Shown here: piece by piece, positions 34,341 through 45,000 of the stretch | How the letters are laid out: each line of letters begins with the position of its first letter | Numbering within the stretch: the first letter of the stretch is position 1 | From: Scatophagus argus | Lineage: Eukaryota; Chordata; Actinopteri; Scatophagidae | NCBI RefSeq assembly: GCF_020382885.2 | Contig: NC_058501.1 | Span: 992,001 to 1,056,000 of the forward strand | DNA: 64,000 nucleotides | Direction of reading: 5' to 3' | Notes under the pieces: model-generated | The model's database searches: none | The model's input: the letters and a program-made list of their open reading frames with translations, nothing else | Told to the model about the DNA's origin: nothing | Program-made: the position numbers and the translations under genes

Positions 34341-37300
34341 AGGGAGAGACTGAGAGGGGGTGGGGTGTGAGAGAAGGAGCACACAAGCAGAGATGCATAG
34401 CAGCAGTAATAATACCAGAAGTATCGAAATGTAGATAATGATAATGACAATGAAGTATACAGAAGGTATTATGGTGATTTTGATAACAATGGTAGTAACA
34501 ATAATGGTAGTAGCTGTACTGAGTCATAACAGATTTAAATCAGATTATGACTAAACAGTAGTAATTGCAGTAGGTTTTGAGCAGGACGACAGCAGGACCG
34601 CAGCAGGAGGTCCAGTCATGATCACTAGGAATGGTCAGGGCCCTCAGTACGTTCTTAAGGAAATGTCACCTTGAAGAACACTGGAACATGTTGACAGATT
34701 CCTCCCATTTGAAGTTAAAAACTGTATGTCTCTACATATCTACAGTACATTAAAACCATACCAGGAATCTGAACTGCAAAACTCCACCCACAGTCACGCT
34801 GACCACACCAAGTCTGTGACATGGTCACACACTGGCCTTAATGAGTACACCTGAAACTCCAAAAGTGCAAGGAAGTCTACTTTTCTCTGCTGTAGTTTTT
34901 CCCAAAAAACCTAATGTGAGCTATGATAGCTGGCATTAGCTAACATTAGTCAGACCAGCAGAAAAAATTAAAAGTTAACTTTTATCCAGCCTGGTTCTAT
35001 GTGAAAAATAACAGCAGAGAGTAGTAGTAGTAGTAGTAGATCCAGGTGAAGTCGTGAAACCTGTGTGCTACATGTGTAGCAGACCTCTGGTCCAGAAGAG
35101 TGACATTTCTCATTCGTATGCGGATATGCAAATCACACTGTCTTTGAATAAATTGTCACTGAAAAAAGGCATGACTAAAATCTGAAGATTGTGACTGAAA
35201 ATTATTCTTTCAGTGGAACTTCAATACCAAATACCACATTTTTAAATACCAAAATTCATCTTCACTTATAGTTTTCTACAGGCTAATATGAAGATACATT
35301 TTGACAGGATTGCTTTTTCAAACATGTTCCTTGACAACAACAAAATGTACTAATTTAAATTTAAACTAAATTTCAAATGACTTTAATTGAGTAATTTTGC
35401 CATGGATGTGGGACATAGTTGAACTTTCCTTTTAATCAGCTCCACCTTCCCTCCAGGACACACTGTTGTGTTTGCTGACCAGTCAGGGATGAACGCTTCT
35501 GGACACGTCATGCTGGGAACTATGGATGTTCATCATCAGTGGACTAAAGTAATGTAGCTGCAGCGCTCTTATGGCCACATCCCTCTGTCTGTCTGTCTGT
35601 CCGTCCCTCTGTGTGACCCCTTCTCTGCCTGTGTGTCTCCAGTTATTCGAGCAGCTGTCCAGCTATCGCAGCCTGCAGCAGCAAACAGACTGGCTGAAGG
35701 AGAGGATCAGCCTTCTCCTGGGTGGAACTAAGGTGATCCATATGGAGAGGCTGGGACCAGTCCAGCCCATCACTGAGCACTACAGCACCCTCAGCACTTT
35801 CCACAAGAACCTGATGTCCCAACACCTTCACCTGCACCCCAGGAGCCTGCAGGGACTCACCATGTTGTTAGAGAAGTATGCTGTCACGTTACCATCGGAA
35901 TGCCTCAGACCTGTTCTGCTGCTTATTTTGACATAATTTGCTGCTTTTGTCAACCACAGTGAGCGCTCTAACCCCAGTCTTCATGAGATGGGGCACTTCA
36001 TTATCCCCAGCAACTGTGAGCCTCCCAAGTTGCAGGTCTTCCTCCAGAGCCACGCCCCTGAGGCCAGACGGCGCACCCAGCACAATCACCAGTGAGTCGG
36101 ACATACCAAATTTATCAAGAAAACAAACAAAGTCACCTCACATTTTGTCAGTTGAATCATTGAATGTTTTAACTACTTCAGAGCAACGCAGGAGCAACAG
36201 CATGGCAGCCTGTAAACTCTATAAAGTTTTGTCTCAAAATTAATGAACCACAAACTTAGTATTTTGGAAGTAGAGAAAGGTAATACAGACAGAAGGCTGA
36301 TAAAGAAGGGTTGGGCTCGCCCTATTACGTCCAATGAAGGCAAATCTTAATGCTTCAGCATACCAAGACATTTTGGATAATGTTATGCTTCCAACTTTGT
36401 GGCAACAGTTTTGGAAAGGCACTTTTCTATTCCATATCCATATCCATAAAGCAAAGCTCCATAAAGACATGGTTGGATGAGTTTGGTGTGGAAGAACTTG
36501 ACTGGCCCACACAGAGCCCTGACCTCAACCCCATCCAACACCTTTGGGATGAACTGAAAGGGAGATTGTGAGCCAGACCCACAGAAAACATTTTCACAGA
36601 AACAGAAGCTTGTTCCATGCACTGTGCTTATTTAATGTATTTCCTTTCTCCTCAAGTATCAAGTACCTTATCTTGTTATGTATGAACAAAGCTTGAACAT
36701 TAACTTAGGGAGCAGAATGCATGGCAGTGCCACTAGTACCTGGAAGATGTCTTCTGGGCAACTCTCCAGTAAGGGAGCAAAAAAAGAAATCCCGCACCAT
36801 CTGTGATGTCAGTCTTCTGTTCTTTCTCTCCATTCGGTCCCAGTTACAAAAGTTGGGAAAGTCGTGGAATGTTCAAGAACATCTACTTGGAACATTCCAT
36901 TGATAAACTGGTTCATTGATGAGAGGTGATAGTATCAGGATTGGGTATGAAAGTGGAATCCAAGAAACGCTCAGGAGCAAGGTTTCAATTCAATTCAATT
37001 TATTTACATTTTTATTTACAATCACAAAAACACTCCAAATAGAGCGGGTCTAGCCCATACTGGTCAAAGTAGCCTCTAAGTCAGGACAAGGTTCACCACT
37101 TTGTGAAACGCATGTTTGTATTAAGGATTTTACTACGTGGTGGTGCAGTGGTTAGCACTGTCGCCTCATAGCAAGAGGGTTCCAGGTTCAAATCCCGGTC
37201 TGGGCCCTTCTATGTGGAGTTTGCATGTTCTCCCTGTGCCTGCGTGGGTTTTCTCCAGGTACTCCGGCTTCCTCCCACAATACCAAAAACATGCACATTA

Positions 37301-38007
37301 GGTTAATTGGCTACTCTAAATTGCCCCCTAGGTGTGAGTGTGAGAGTGTGTGGTTGTCTGTCTTTGTGTGTTGGCCCTGCGATTGACTGGCGACCAGTCC
37401 AGGGTGAACCCCGCCTCTCGCCCGTAGTCAGCTGGGATAGGCTCCAGCTCCGCGACCCTGACGGATAGGCGGTATAGAAAATGGATGGATGGATGGACAT
37501 TACTACATGGGTTCTGGGACACGTCAAACTGTTGCTAAACACAGTTTGTGAATTCTGATTTTAATGAAGTTTTCCAAGCAGTGTTCCAATTTCTTTGGAA
37601 TGAGTTTTGCATTAAATTAGATGCACGAAGAGCAAAATACTGATTGTCAATGCTACTTAGCACATGTTTGTGATGTCCGTCCACTTGTTTTGTTTGTTGT
37701 GTAACACACCACACTATACTGGTTCTTCAGCATTTTTTTTATGAACTCATTTCCCACATGGACATTTTTGTGTTTGTCCAGACTGCAGGCAGAGGAAGAG
37801 GCTATGGTGAAGCTGTGTCTCCAAAGACTGTCTTTAAGGAGTCTGTCCAAGGAGCCCAGTGTCAGCTCCAGCCAGATGATCCTGTGCTGTAAAAGACTGG
37901 TGGAACAGAGCCTCCCCCTTATGCAGGGCCTCCACATCTGTGTTTCCCACTTCTTCTCAGTCATGCAGGATGGAGAATTGTGTGTCCCCTGGGACTGGAA
38001 GAGTTAA
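25455..38007 (+). CDS. tcaim: T-cell activation inhibitor, mitochondrial (TCAIM homologue)
   Basis: The coding exons are 25455-25510, 27677-27809, 28088-28238, 28317-28572, 30342-30464, 32911-33008, 35457-35548, 35643-35875, 35960-36091 and 37782-38007. All introns are GT-AG and the phases join into 499 aa (human about 496). Diagnostic segments are RALSGADAVNALRPFYFAVH, WDKSYYAFTGFRDP, GMNASGHVMLGTMDVHH, SLHEMGHF and the C-terminus SVMQDGELCVPWDWKS. The N-terminus is basic and amphipathic, consistent with a mitochondrial presequence. TCAIM family proteins carry DUF4460 and DUF4461 and are mitochondrial; the mammalian protein dampens T-cell activation. In-frame ATGs at 25410 (514 aa) and 25476 (492 aa) are alternatives; 25455 (gccATGa) was chosen for context and length. 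A non-coding 5' exon is likely but not located. Confidence 0.93.
25915..26380 (+). repeat. Two-copy AT-rich direct duplication
   Basis: The block at about 25915-26055 (ending 'aaattagaaagtaataca') is repeated at about 26245-26375 with moderate divergence. The shared core is 'taattaaaatattaata' plus 'aaataaaattagaaag'. It lies in tcaim intron 1. Confidence 0.7.
26500..26782 (-). mobile_element. SINE-C copy (tcaim intron 1)
   Basis: In reverse, the head is 'ggggcagctgtggcctagag' at 26782, with a B-box near 26715 and 'gccttgctcaagggcac' in the body. It ends near a short acacacac tract (26510-26520). Confidence 0.8.
26783..26925 (+). repeat. 22-bp minisatellite, about 6.4 units
   Basis: The unit tggccaaggccagcagcatt-gg is repeated with no visible differences between copies. 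It starts exactly where the SINE-C head ends. Because 22 is not divisible by three, the same repeat is read in all frames, producing long spurious open frames on both strands. Confidence 0.95.
28930..29800 (-). pseudogene. hAT-type transposase relic (BED finger, GTF2IRD2/ZBED-like)
   Basis: The minus-strand start is MAKRKKKDEEYCTF (about 29770). A BED-like finger follows (CLICSDKISSMKRPNIKRYFDTRH). A catalytic-domain fragment, FFSLALDESTDV, lies at about 29240-29205. Stops and shifts separate the pieces. It sits in tcaim intron 4, antisense to the gene. Confidence 0.75.
30577..32691. mobile_element. PIF/Harbinger-type element with TIRs (tcaim intron 5)
   Basis: The left end gggccccgtttcaa and the inverted right end ggggcccgtttcag match and continue with related 'aggtt(c/t)aac' and 'ctctgag' motifs. 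A degenerate MYB/SANT-like reading occurs near 30855-30960 (VYAEYGHIFHSKSNAV, ELVWKR), as in the accessory protein of Harbinger elements. No DDE transposase is seen. An L2 fragment (31025-31947) has inserted inside. The 3-bp target duplication was not resolved. Confidence 0.6.
31025..31947 (-). mobile_element. 5'-truncated L2 LINE inside the Harbinger-type element
   Basis: It covers the 3' UTR and the last codons of ORF2 (the region equivalent to 7126-7350), ending at 'ggtactattaactctttaag'. The GA tract near 31265 has become G-rich. It lies antisense in tcaim intron 5. Confidence 0.85.
33900..34150 (+). pseudogene. Tc1-like DNA element fragment (tcaim intron 6)
   Basis: Contains 'tcttaatgcttcagcatac' and 'catcttggataatgctatg', shared with the fragments at 36.3 kb and 54.9 kb. 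The rearranged order (start of the unit followed by its end) shows an internal deletion. An L2 copy interrupts the right side. Confidence 0.6.
34155..34632 (-). mobile_element. L2 LINE 3' end with internal deletion
   Basis: The (AATTC)n tail and 'tatatagcgccaattcacaa' join directly to the GA tract (34265-34340), so the conserved middle of the 3' UTR present in other copies is missing. It is truncated near 34632. Confidence 0.85.
36240..36640 (+). pseudogene. Tc1-like transposase C-terminal fragment (tcaim intron 9)
   Basis: Reads [20 protein letters not shown] followed by SPDLNPIQHLWDEL, the hallmark of the Tc1 DDE domain C-terminus (including the third catalytic region, DLNPIQHLWDEL). Upstream parts are degenerate. 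Confidence 0.8.
36985..37075 (-). mobile_element. L2-like LINE 3' tail fragment
   Basis: Tail (CAATT)n with 'tttatttac' and 'gcgggtctagcccatac', a diverged version of the L2 terminus 'gcaggtctagaccaaac'. Confidence 0.55.
37133..37497 (+). mobile_element. SINE-A, nearly full length (tcaim intron 9)
   Basis: Head ggtggtgcagtggttagcac through to the (ATGG)n tail at 37480-37497. The 'gcagggggag' piece present in other copies is reduced to 'gctccgcgacc'. It lies about 290 bp before the last tcaim exon. Confidence 0.9.
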
Positions 38008-40150
38008 CCTGGAGGGACATGGTACTAAGCTGCAGGATTTTCAGACAATCCGAGACAGCGGTTGGAAATTGTTCAAACAGAAAATAGGCATGTTTGTTAT
38101 ATGTCATATGCTCCCGGTTCATTTTTAAGGTAAAAATTTGGAGAACAAATATTATATTATACGGTTCATTCAAGCTGACCAATATGTGATTGTCCAATTA
38201 GAAGCCGGAAAATCCAGATAGAAGAAGTGCAAAGCTCAGTGTTTCCCAACATGGGGGTAAGAAAGATTAATCACAACAAAGAGAAAAGATGAAAAACACA
38301 ATGCTGTAGAACATTATTATGTTCTTTTTTTTTTACGTTCTCGAATGTTTGCAGAAAGAAATTGACCTCTTCAGCAATCACAAAAGTCTGAGAACCAAAT
38401 AGTGTTCACTTAAACTGTGATAAGTGATGTGGGTAGGCATTGCTTGACCATTGCTAGGGTCACAAGCCTAAAAACTTGGGAACCCCTGGAAGAGTTGCAA
38501 TATGACTGAAGTTTGTATATTTAAAGGCACAACTGTGTGAAAGTGTGGCAAAAAGCCTGTTGTCATGATCATGGCTGAAATGCAATGATTCATAAATATG
38601 AGGATAACAGCATGCCTTTGTCTCTTCTTTTCACGGTGTTACGGCCCACTTACTTCCTTACCTATACATAGATAACTAATGACTGTGTGAAGTGAGCCTG
38701 ATTGTCAGATTTCCTGCTTTCAGAAGTTAAAAAAACAAAAACAAAAAATCGACACAGCGCCCGGTTCAGCTGTTGGAATGGTAGGGAGGTACAGGGGTTG
38801 ACTTATCAAGTGAAGCGTATGAAGCCCTTAAGTTACCAGCACCGTTAGAAGTCAAAGAATAACAATAATAAAAAAAAAATATGATACATATCACGTTCAG
38901 CTGATCCCAAACAAAACTTGTGAGGACTCTTAAGGGTTTCACTTATTGTTGGTTACCAACCTTTGGAAGGTGTAGCCACATGCATTTGCTGGCCCATAAC
39001 TCTTCAGTGCCAAATTAAATTGCAACCAGATTTGGGAATGTTGTACATACACAGCCATAGTGAATCTTGGTAACTAATTTCTCCATGAGAATGTGCATGA
39101 CAATTTTAAGCATTGCACCAATAGCCCCACCTTGTGGCCACTAGTAAAACACTGCCATATCAGAATCAGAATTCCTTTATTTATCCCCGAAGGGAAATTC
39201 TTTAATAATATTACTTATTAACCACTAATGTAGTATTTCCTGATGACAAAATTCAGTTAATTCAACAACTCTTGAGTATTTGATACAATTTCACCTCTAG
39301 CTGACACTAAAAGACTTGACAACTGGCTGCTGTTGCTGCAGCTGGAAGCAGCAGCATATGCATTTTCTTTAAGAAATGCATATAAATACATACTAAATAT
39401 TGCCATTCATGAAAATTTAACCTGTCACAGAACTGTGGTGAGGCTAATCAATTCCCCAGACAATCCAAGAACATTAACAAACGTTTTCTACAATGTTATT
39501 TCACAAGTGTGTTTCTGCATGTGGGTATGTGAGGATGTGTGATAATGGATTGCTTTACTGGATGGAGCTGTTTTGGATATATTGGACATTTTTTTATGCT
39601 AACGTACAGTCTAGAGTTGATATATAATTATTTGAAACACTGCTGGATACAAGAGGAGGTTGTATACTCTTGTGATCTGGATTTGAAATGTATAAAGGTA
39701 CTGTGAAACAAATGGTTCATTTCAAATAAAAATGGTCATTTGAGAGTGCACTGTTTATTATAAGTAGCTTCTATTAATGTGACAAAGCACATGAATCTCA
39801 ACAATAACCCACTGAAACCCATAATGTAGGAAGTGCACATAATAACACATCAGTGCACACTGATCACACCCTGGTCACAACCTGTTCCAACTTATCTTTG
39901 ATAGGTGGTGCAGGTCATCATTCTGATGAGCATGTGTCAGGAACCCTGTCACAACGTCCACTTAGCTACATACTATAAATGTAGAGTTTAAAATACTGTC
40001 CTGTCTGTATGATCCATCTATAAATTTTACATGCTGTGTATAGTATATTGTAGACATGTATACATCCATAGCTATAACATCAAAATCAAATGCAAATCAC
40101 TATAATAACTGCAGCTTGCTCCTTTATGTGCATCTTAAGTGTTTGATGTA
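38008..40150. other. tcaim 3' flank / intergenic
   Basis: Presumed tcaim 3' UTR at its start. A candidate AATAAA lies near 39726. A LINE tail with 'cagaatcagaattcc' and 'ttatttatccccgaaggga' occupies about 39157-39220 (minus), probably Rex-like. Nothing else was recognised. Confidence 0.45.
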
Positions 40151-40176
40151 CTGTCTCTCCTCTCCCCCCTCTCCCT

Positions 40177-40425
40177 CCCAGGCGGTCACAGCAGAAGTCC
40201 GTCTACACTGAGTCTGGTTCTGCTCGACGTTTCTGCCTGTTAAAAGGAAGTTTCTCCTCACCACTGTCACCATATGCTTACTCAGTGGGTTTTGCCCGGG
40301 GACCTGTTTCTCTCTGATTCTCTTCTTTTTTGTTGTTGTTTACACACCTGTAAAGTGTTTTGAGACAACTGTGTTATGAATTGGCACTTTAAATAAAATT
40401 GAATTGAACTGAATTGAATTACTGA
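40177..40425 (+). mobile_element. L2-type LINE 3' end, second subfamily
   Basis: The 3' UTR phrases 'tttctgcctgttaaaaggaa' and 'gtgttatgaattggcacttt' with a (GAATT)n tail differ from the subfamily at 6.3 kb. Relatives are at 54.2 kb and 59.5 kb. Confidence 0.8.
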
Positions 40426-41023
40426 AATAGGCAAGAATCCCCTCCCGGCATTCACCTCAGAAAAAGGCCAAAGCCAAAAACTTTGGCTTTATATGGAGAG
40501 TGGCATAATATGGTACAGAGTGTTCTAAATATTTCTAAGCCACTCTCTCTATGAGTATTTTTTGGCCAGTGTTTGGGCAGAGTAGTGAGCCCTGTGTGTT
40601 CTATAGGCAATCTTAAGAAGTTAAGAAGAAAAGGAAAAAATTTCAATCAAAGGAAATCAAAAATGAAATTAAAACCTGTGCCCACATACCATAGTACCTT
40701 CTGTGTACTTCATTGTCATTATCACCATACAGCTCCAATACTTCTGGTATTATTACTGCTGCAATGCATCTCTGCTTGTGTGCTCCTTCTCCTTGTCTTC
40801 CTTCTCTCTTTTTTGGACCCAGTCCCAGTTTGTTTGAAACATACTGCTGGGAACAAATTTACTTCTGGGTACTTACATTATCATCCTTCTGTGATTAGAT
40901 AATTACAGATACAGAAAAACAAATACGTTTCCCAGTTTGTATTTATAGCAAACCTTTCACAGAGTTGCTTTGTCTGTATGACGATTTCTGAGAGACAAAA
41001 GAGCTGTTGGTGCTTCACATTCA

Positions 41024-41555
41024 TCTTCTATACCGCTTATCTGTCAGGGTAGGGCAGTCGTGGATCAGCGGTTAGGGTGTCGGACCCGTAACCAGTGGAT
41101 CGCTGGTTCGATTCCCCGTCCCGGTGTCCATGGCTGAGGTACCCTTGAGCAAGGTACCTAACCCCCACTGCTCCCCGGGCGCTGCACGCGGTCGCCCACT
41201 GCCCCGGGTTTGCTGTGTGTGTGTGCACGTCACTTGGGTGGGTTAAATGCAGAGAACAAATTTCGTTGGAGTGAGTTCCCTCCAATGACAAAATATGTCA
41301 CTTTACTTTACTTACTTAGGGTCGCGGTGAGCTGAAGCCCATCCCAGCTGAATACAGACGAGGGGCGTACACCCTGGACTGATTGCCAGCCAATCGCAGG
41401 GCCAACGTACAAAACACACTCACACATTATGGGAGGAAACCAGAGCACCTGGAGAACACAGAAGGGCCCAGACAGGGATCTGAACCTGGGACCCTCTCAC
41501 TATGACCATGAGGTGACAGTGTTAACCACTGCACCACCGTGCTGCTCCAAAACCC
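41024..41555 (-). mobile_element. SINE-A copy split by SINE-B
   Basis: A SINE-A tail ('ttctataccgcttatctgtc', 41027-41046) is separated from its body and head (41318-41555, ending 'gcaccaccgtgctgc') by an inserted SINE-B. A short 'agggt' is present at both junctions. Confidence 0.8.
41046..41317 (+). mobile_element. SINE-B, full-length copy nested in SINE-A
   Basis: Has the pol III A/B-box head (gtcgtggatcagcggttagg, ggttcgattcc), a middle with 'ctgctccccgggcgctgcac', 'cacgtcacttgggtgggtta', and the tail 'tgtcactttactttactt'. It supplies the middle missing from the copy at 15.4 kb. Confidence 0.85.
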
Positions 41556-41835
41556 TGATCTGCCAAAGCCCTGAGCCTGAACTCTGCTTGAGATCCAGTG
41601 ACTGGGCCCCTGCACATGGTTCCAAAAACTCAACTTGTCAGTTATGGCCACAGGGCGTTTTTCTTTAACTGGTAAAATTTGGCATAACTGTTATTTTTTC
41701 CTTGTTTTATGTTATGTTTATATGTTTTATATGTAATTTAAATTAAGTATTTTTTCTGTTATTTATTGTCAAATTGCATTCAGTTTGGCACACAATACTG
41801 TAGATATTCAAGAGTCACACATACAGTAAATAAAA

Positions 41836-41841
41836 TTTATT
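41836..41841 (-). terminator. Candidate poly(A) signal of cnot10
   Basis: AATAAA on the minus strand, about 210 bp past the cnot10 stop codon. This would give a short 3' UTR. Confidence 0.5.
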
Positions 41842-42050
41842 TCATTGTTGAGACAACACACCAATTACTCTGTCAAATGGAAATAAAAAGTTACTTTTGT
41901 TGCTGAAGTTTGGAAGTTTGAAGTCTCCTCACATCAGTGGCCACACCTGTATTTCACACAGCTGATGGAAGCAACTTTATAAATATTAAAGGTCCCTCAG
42001 GGGGTCTGGTCTCTGCATGGAGTAGGGGTGTCAGAGGGGGCTCTGGAGAC

Positions 42051-45000
42051 TCATTTGCGCTGGACTTGTGTGAAAGGGGAGGGCAGCTGGATGGGCTGGA
42101 TAGACTGGAAGGGCTGGATGGGTTTCTTGAGGGAGTCTGGGGAGACCCTCTGGACTGCTGTGGGTAACAGTTGGTTCCGTTTGATGATCTGCAGGGCCAA
42201 CTGGGTGTTTCCTGAGGACACACAACACGGATCCCGCAGATTATCTCCTGATTTTTAACCCTACAATCATTTACAAAGGAGGAACACCTGGTAATAAATC
42301 ACATCATTTACATCAGCTGAACCCATTCAGGCCACACTAATTCTCTGCAAGTTTGCTTGCCAGGAATATTCATCCATGACAGGAAGACTGTTGCTCTGAT
42401 GGTTATTGTGGTTATATGCTTTTTCTTTTTTTCTTATCATATTTGTATCTTTCGCCATAAGAGGAGAAGTGACATCAGAAGAGAATCATCACCAACTTAA
42501 AACCGACTCAAAGGGGACATGGTGACAGAGTGTCAGTGAGTGTCACAGAGCTGACCATTCTGTAGCTCCAAGTAGACTCCCAGCAGGATGGCTTCTGGTG
42601 GAATCTCCTTGGTGTTCACCATAGATGCAGCCTGATGAAGAAAACACAAATCACAAGCGGGTGAATTTTATACTGTAAAATCAGTTGGAAAATTTGTTTA
42701 ATTTTTGCTGAGGTGACCTTTCCTATTGAGGAGAAGCTTTGTTTTTAATGAAACTGAATGCCACGTGGCGTTTTTGGACAGACAGATGACCAGACCTGGG
42801 TATCCCTGTCCAGCCCGCGGTGTATCAGTAATTAACACAAATGAACAAGTATTTATGCTGTGCATGCAATACAACTGTGTTGCTTTTACTTTGAAAAGCG
42901 TGGCGTTTTTATTATTTATGTGTGGACGCACGTATCTGCATCTGTCAGCATTAATTCTCTCTTCTCTCACGCCCCATCCCCTCTCCTTCTCTCTCTCAAC
43001 CCAACCGGTCAAGGCAGATGGCCGCCCATCTTGAGCCGGGGTCTGCTCTGAGGTTTCTGCCTTCTAAAAGGCAGTTTTTCCTCACCGCTGTCGCCAAGTG
43101 CTTGCTCAAGGGGGAATGTTGGGCTCTCTCTATTTTACAATTTAATTAAAGAGTTTGGTCTAGACCTGCTCTAATTGGAAAGTGTCATGAGATAACTTTT
43201 GTTTTGAATTGGCGCTATATAAACGAACTGAATTGAATTGAATTAATTGCCCAACCCTGCCTAAGACTTATGTAAAAACAAATGTGTTCCAGTACCTCCT
43301 GTGGGACCCTGAAGTGTTTGGCCACAAAAGCCCAAATTTGGTGAGCATGGCTCGTTCTAATGCTTCCATCTGTTCCATCATGCCTATTCAATTCTAAATG
43401 TGGTGAATTGTTGAAAGAGAATTAGGCTTCTTGTGCGTTTACTCTGCAAATAGCTATTAATATTTAAAACTGCCTATTCCTGATTAATCAGAACTTTTGT
43501 AGTGACATAGACGCCGATCTGCCACAACATTAAAACCACAGGTGAAGTCGCTAACATTAATCACCTGTTTACAATACAATCATCTGCTTCAATCACCAAC
43601 TGATGTTCACCGACACCCACATAAACATTTCCAGGACACTTTATCTTCCTTTCGGGTGATGGGTGTGTTTGGTGCACTTCTGACTCATTATCGTGACCGG
43701 CGTGAGCACAAAGTGGCGTTTCCAGCACCTGTTGAAGTCACATAACTACTGTGAAGGTCACCTGATGGAGGCACTTGCGGGCCTTGTCGTACTCGCTCCG
43801 CAAGCAGTAGGCGCTGCCCAGGTTGAAGAGCATCATCGCCCGAGCTGATGTCACACTGCTGGGATAACACATGGGAGTCTGCTTCCCTGCTGCAAACACG
43901 CAAAAGGGAACAATTACAGTAACATCCTAAGTACTTTATCTTATTCTTTGGCATGAGTTTGCTGATCTGATATCATTTATTTAACTACTGTACATGACAT
44001 ACTTTCAGTTAGATGTATTACAGTATTTTAATATCCATTAAAATCCGTTCAAGCAAAAATCATGCATTAAGGTTTAAACAAGGTAAGCTTACAAGACTCG
44101 ACAGGCTCATCTCCTTTGTCAGACCCTGTTGAGAGAAAAAACACACCAAGCAGTGAGGAAACAACATCAAACTGTACGTTGTGTTGAGTAATGCGTCAAA
44201 CTGGCGTACCCTGGTCCTGCTCGCTGGTGAGCACTCCCACTGACACATCGCTGACATTCTCCGGGTTGAGGTGAGCAATAGCATCAGAGATCCTGTCCAA
44301 TGAGATGAGGGCTTCAGCAGCATAGAGGTGACCCAGGAACCTGCAAACACCAGAAGAGAGACAAACAAACCGGACAGCTAAGTGGGTTCACTGCTGATCA
44401 GCCCTTTGGGTTTTAGATACAACCTTAAATGATTAGCGGCTGCAGTAGAAAAACAAACCAGATGATCCAACAGCTGCGCTTTGAGCAACAGGCCAAACAC
44501 TCACTTGAGGGATCCAGACACCTTGGTTTGATGAAGTAGTTTTTCAGCATGGTTTAGAGCCATGAGGTTGTCTCCCAGTGCTAACGCCACATAGGCACTG
44601 CAGGCCAAGATGGAGCACCTACACAACACACAGTTGACAATGCTGATTACTGGACAGCCTTTCGGGGTATACGGGTCATGTAACGCTTCTGAATAATGAG
44701 CGATGTGTCAGTTGAGAAGAGCTGAGAGGTCTCATCACCTGAGGTTTTCTACCTCCTGTTTTCTAAGAGGAGATGACGGAGCTGCAGACAAGAACTTATC
44801 AGCCTCCTGACCTTTGCCACTGCAAAACACACAAAAGCCAAAATACAGCGTTCTTCAGAACCCATACACAACCAGCCACAGCCACCCTGAACTCTTCAGC
44901 AATCAACGTTTCTGATGTTAACCTCATCCTCTGTTACATCAATAAATGCTGCCACTGAGAATATGATACACATTTTCTAATATCTACTGGGCCACATATT

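Noticed and set aside
36240-36622. Functional transposase in tcaim intron 9
   Set aside because: Only the C-terminal DDE fragment is readable; no start and no full catalytic triad.
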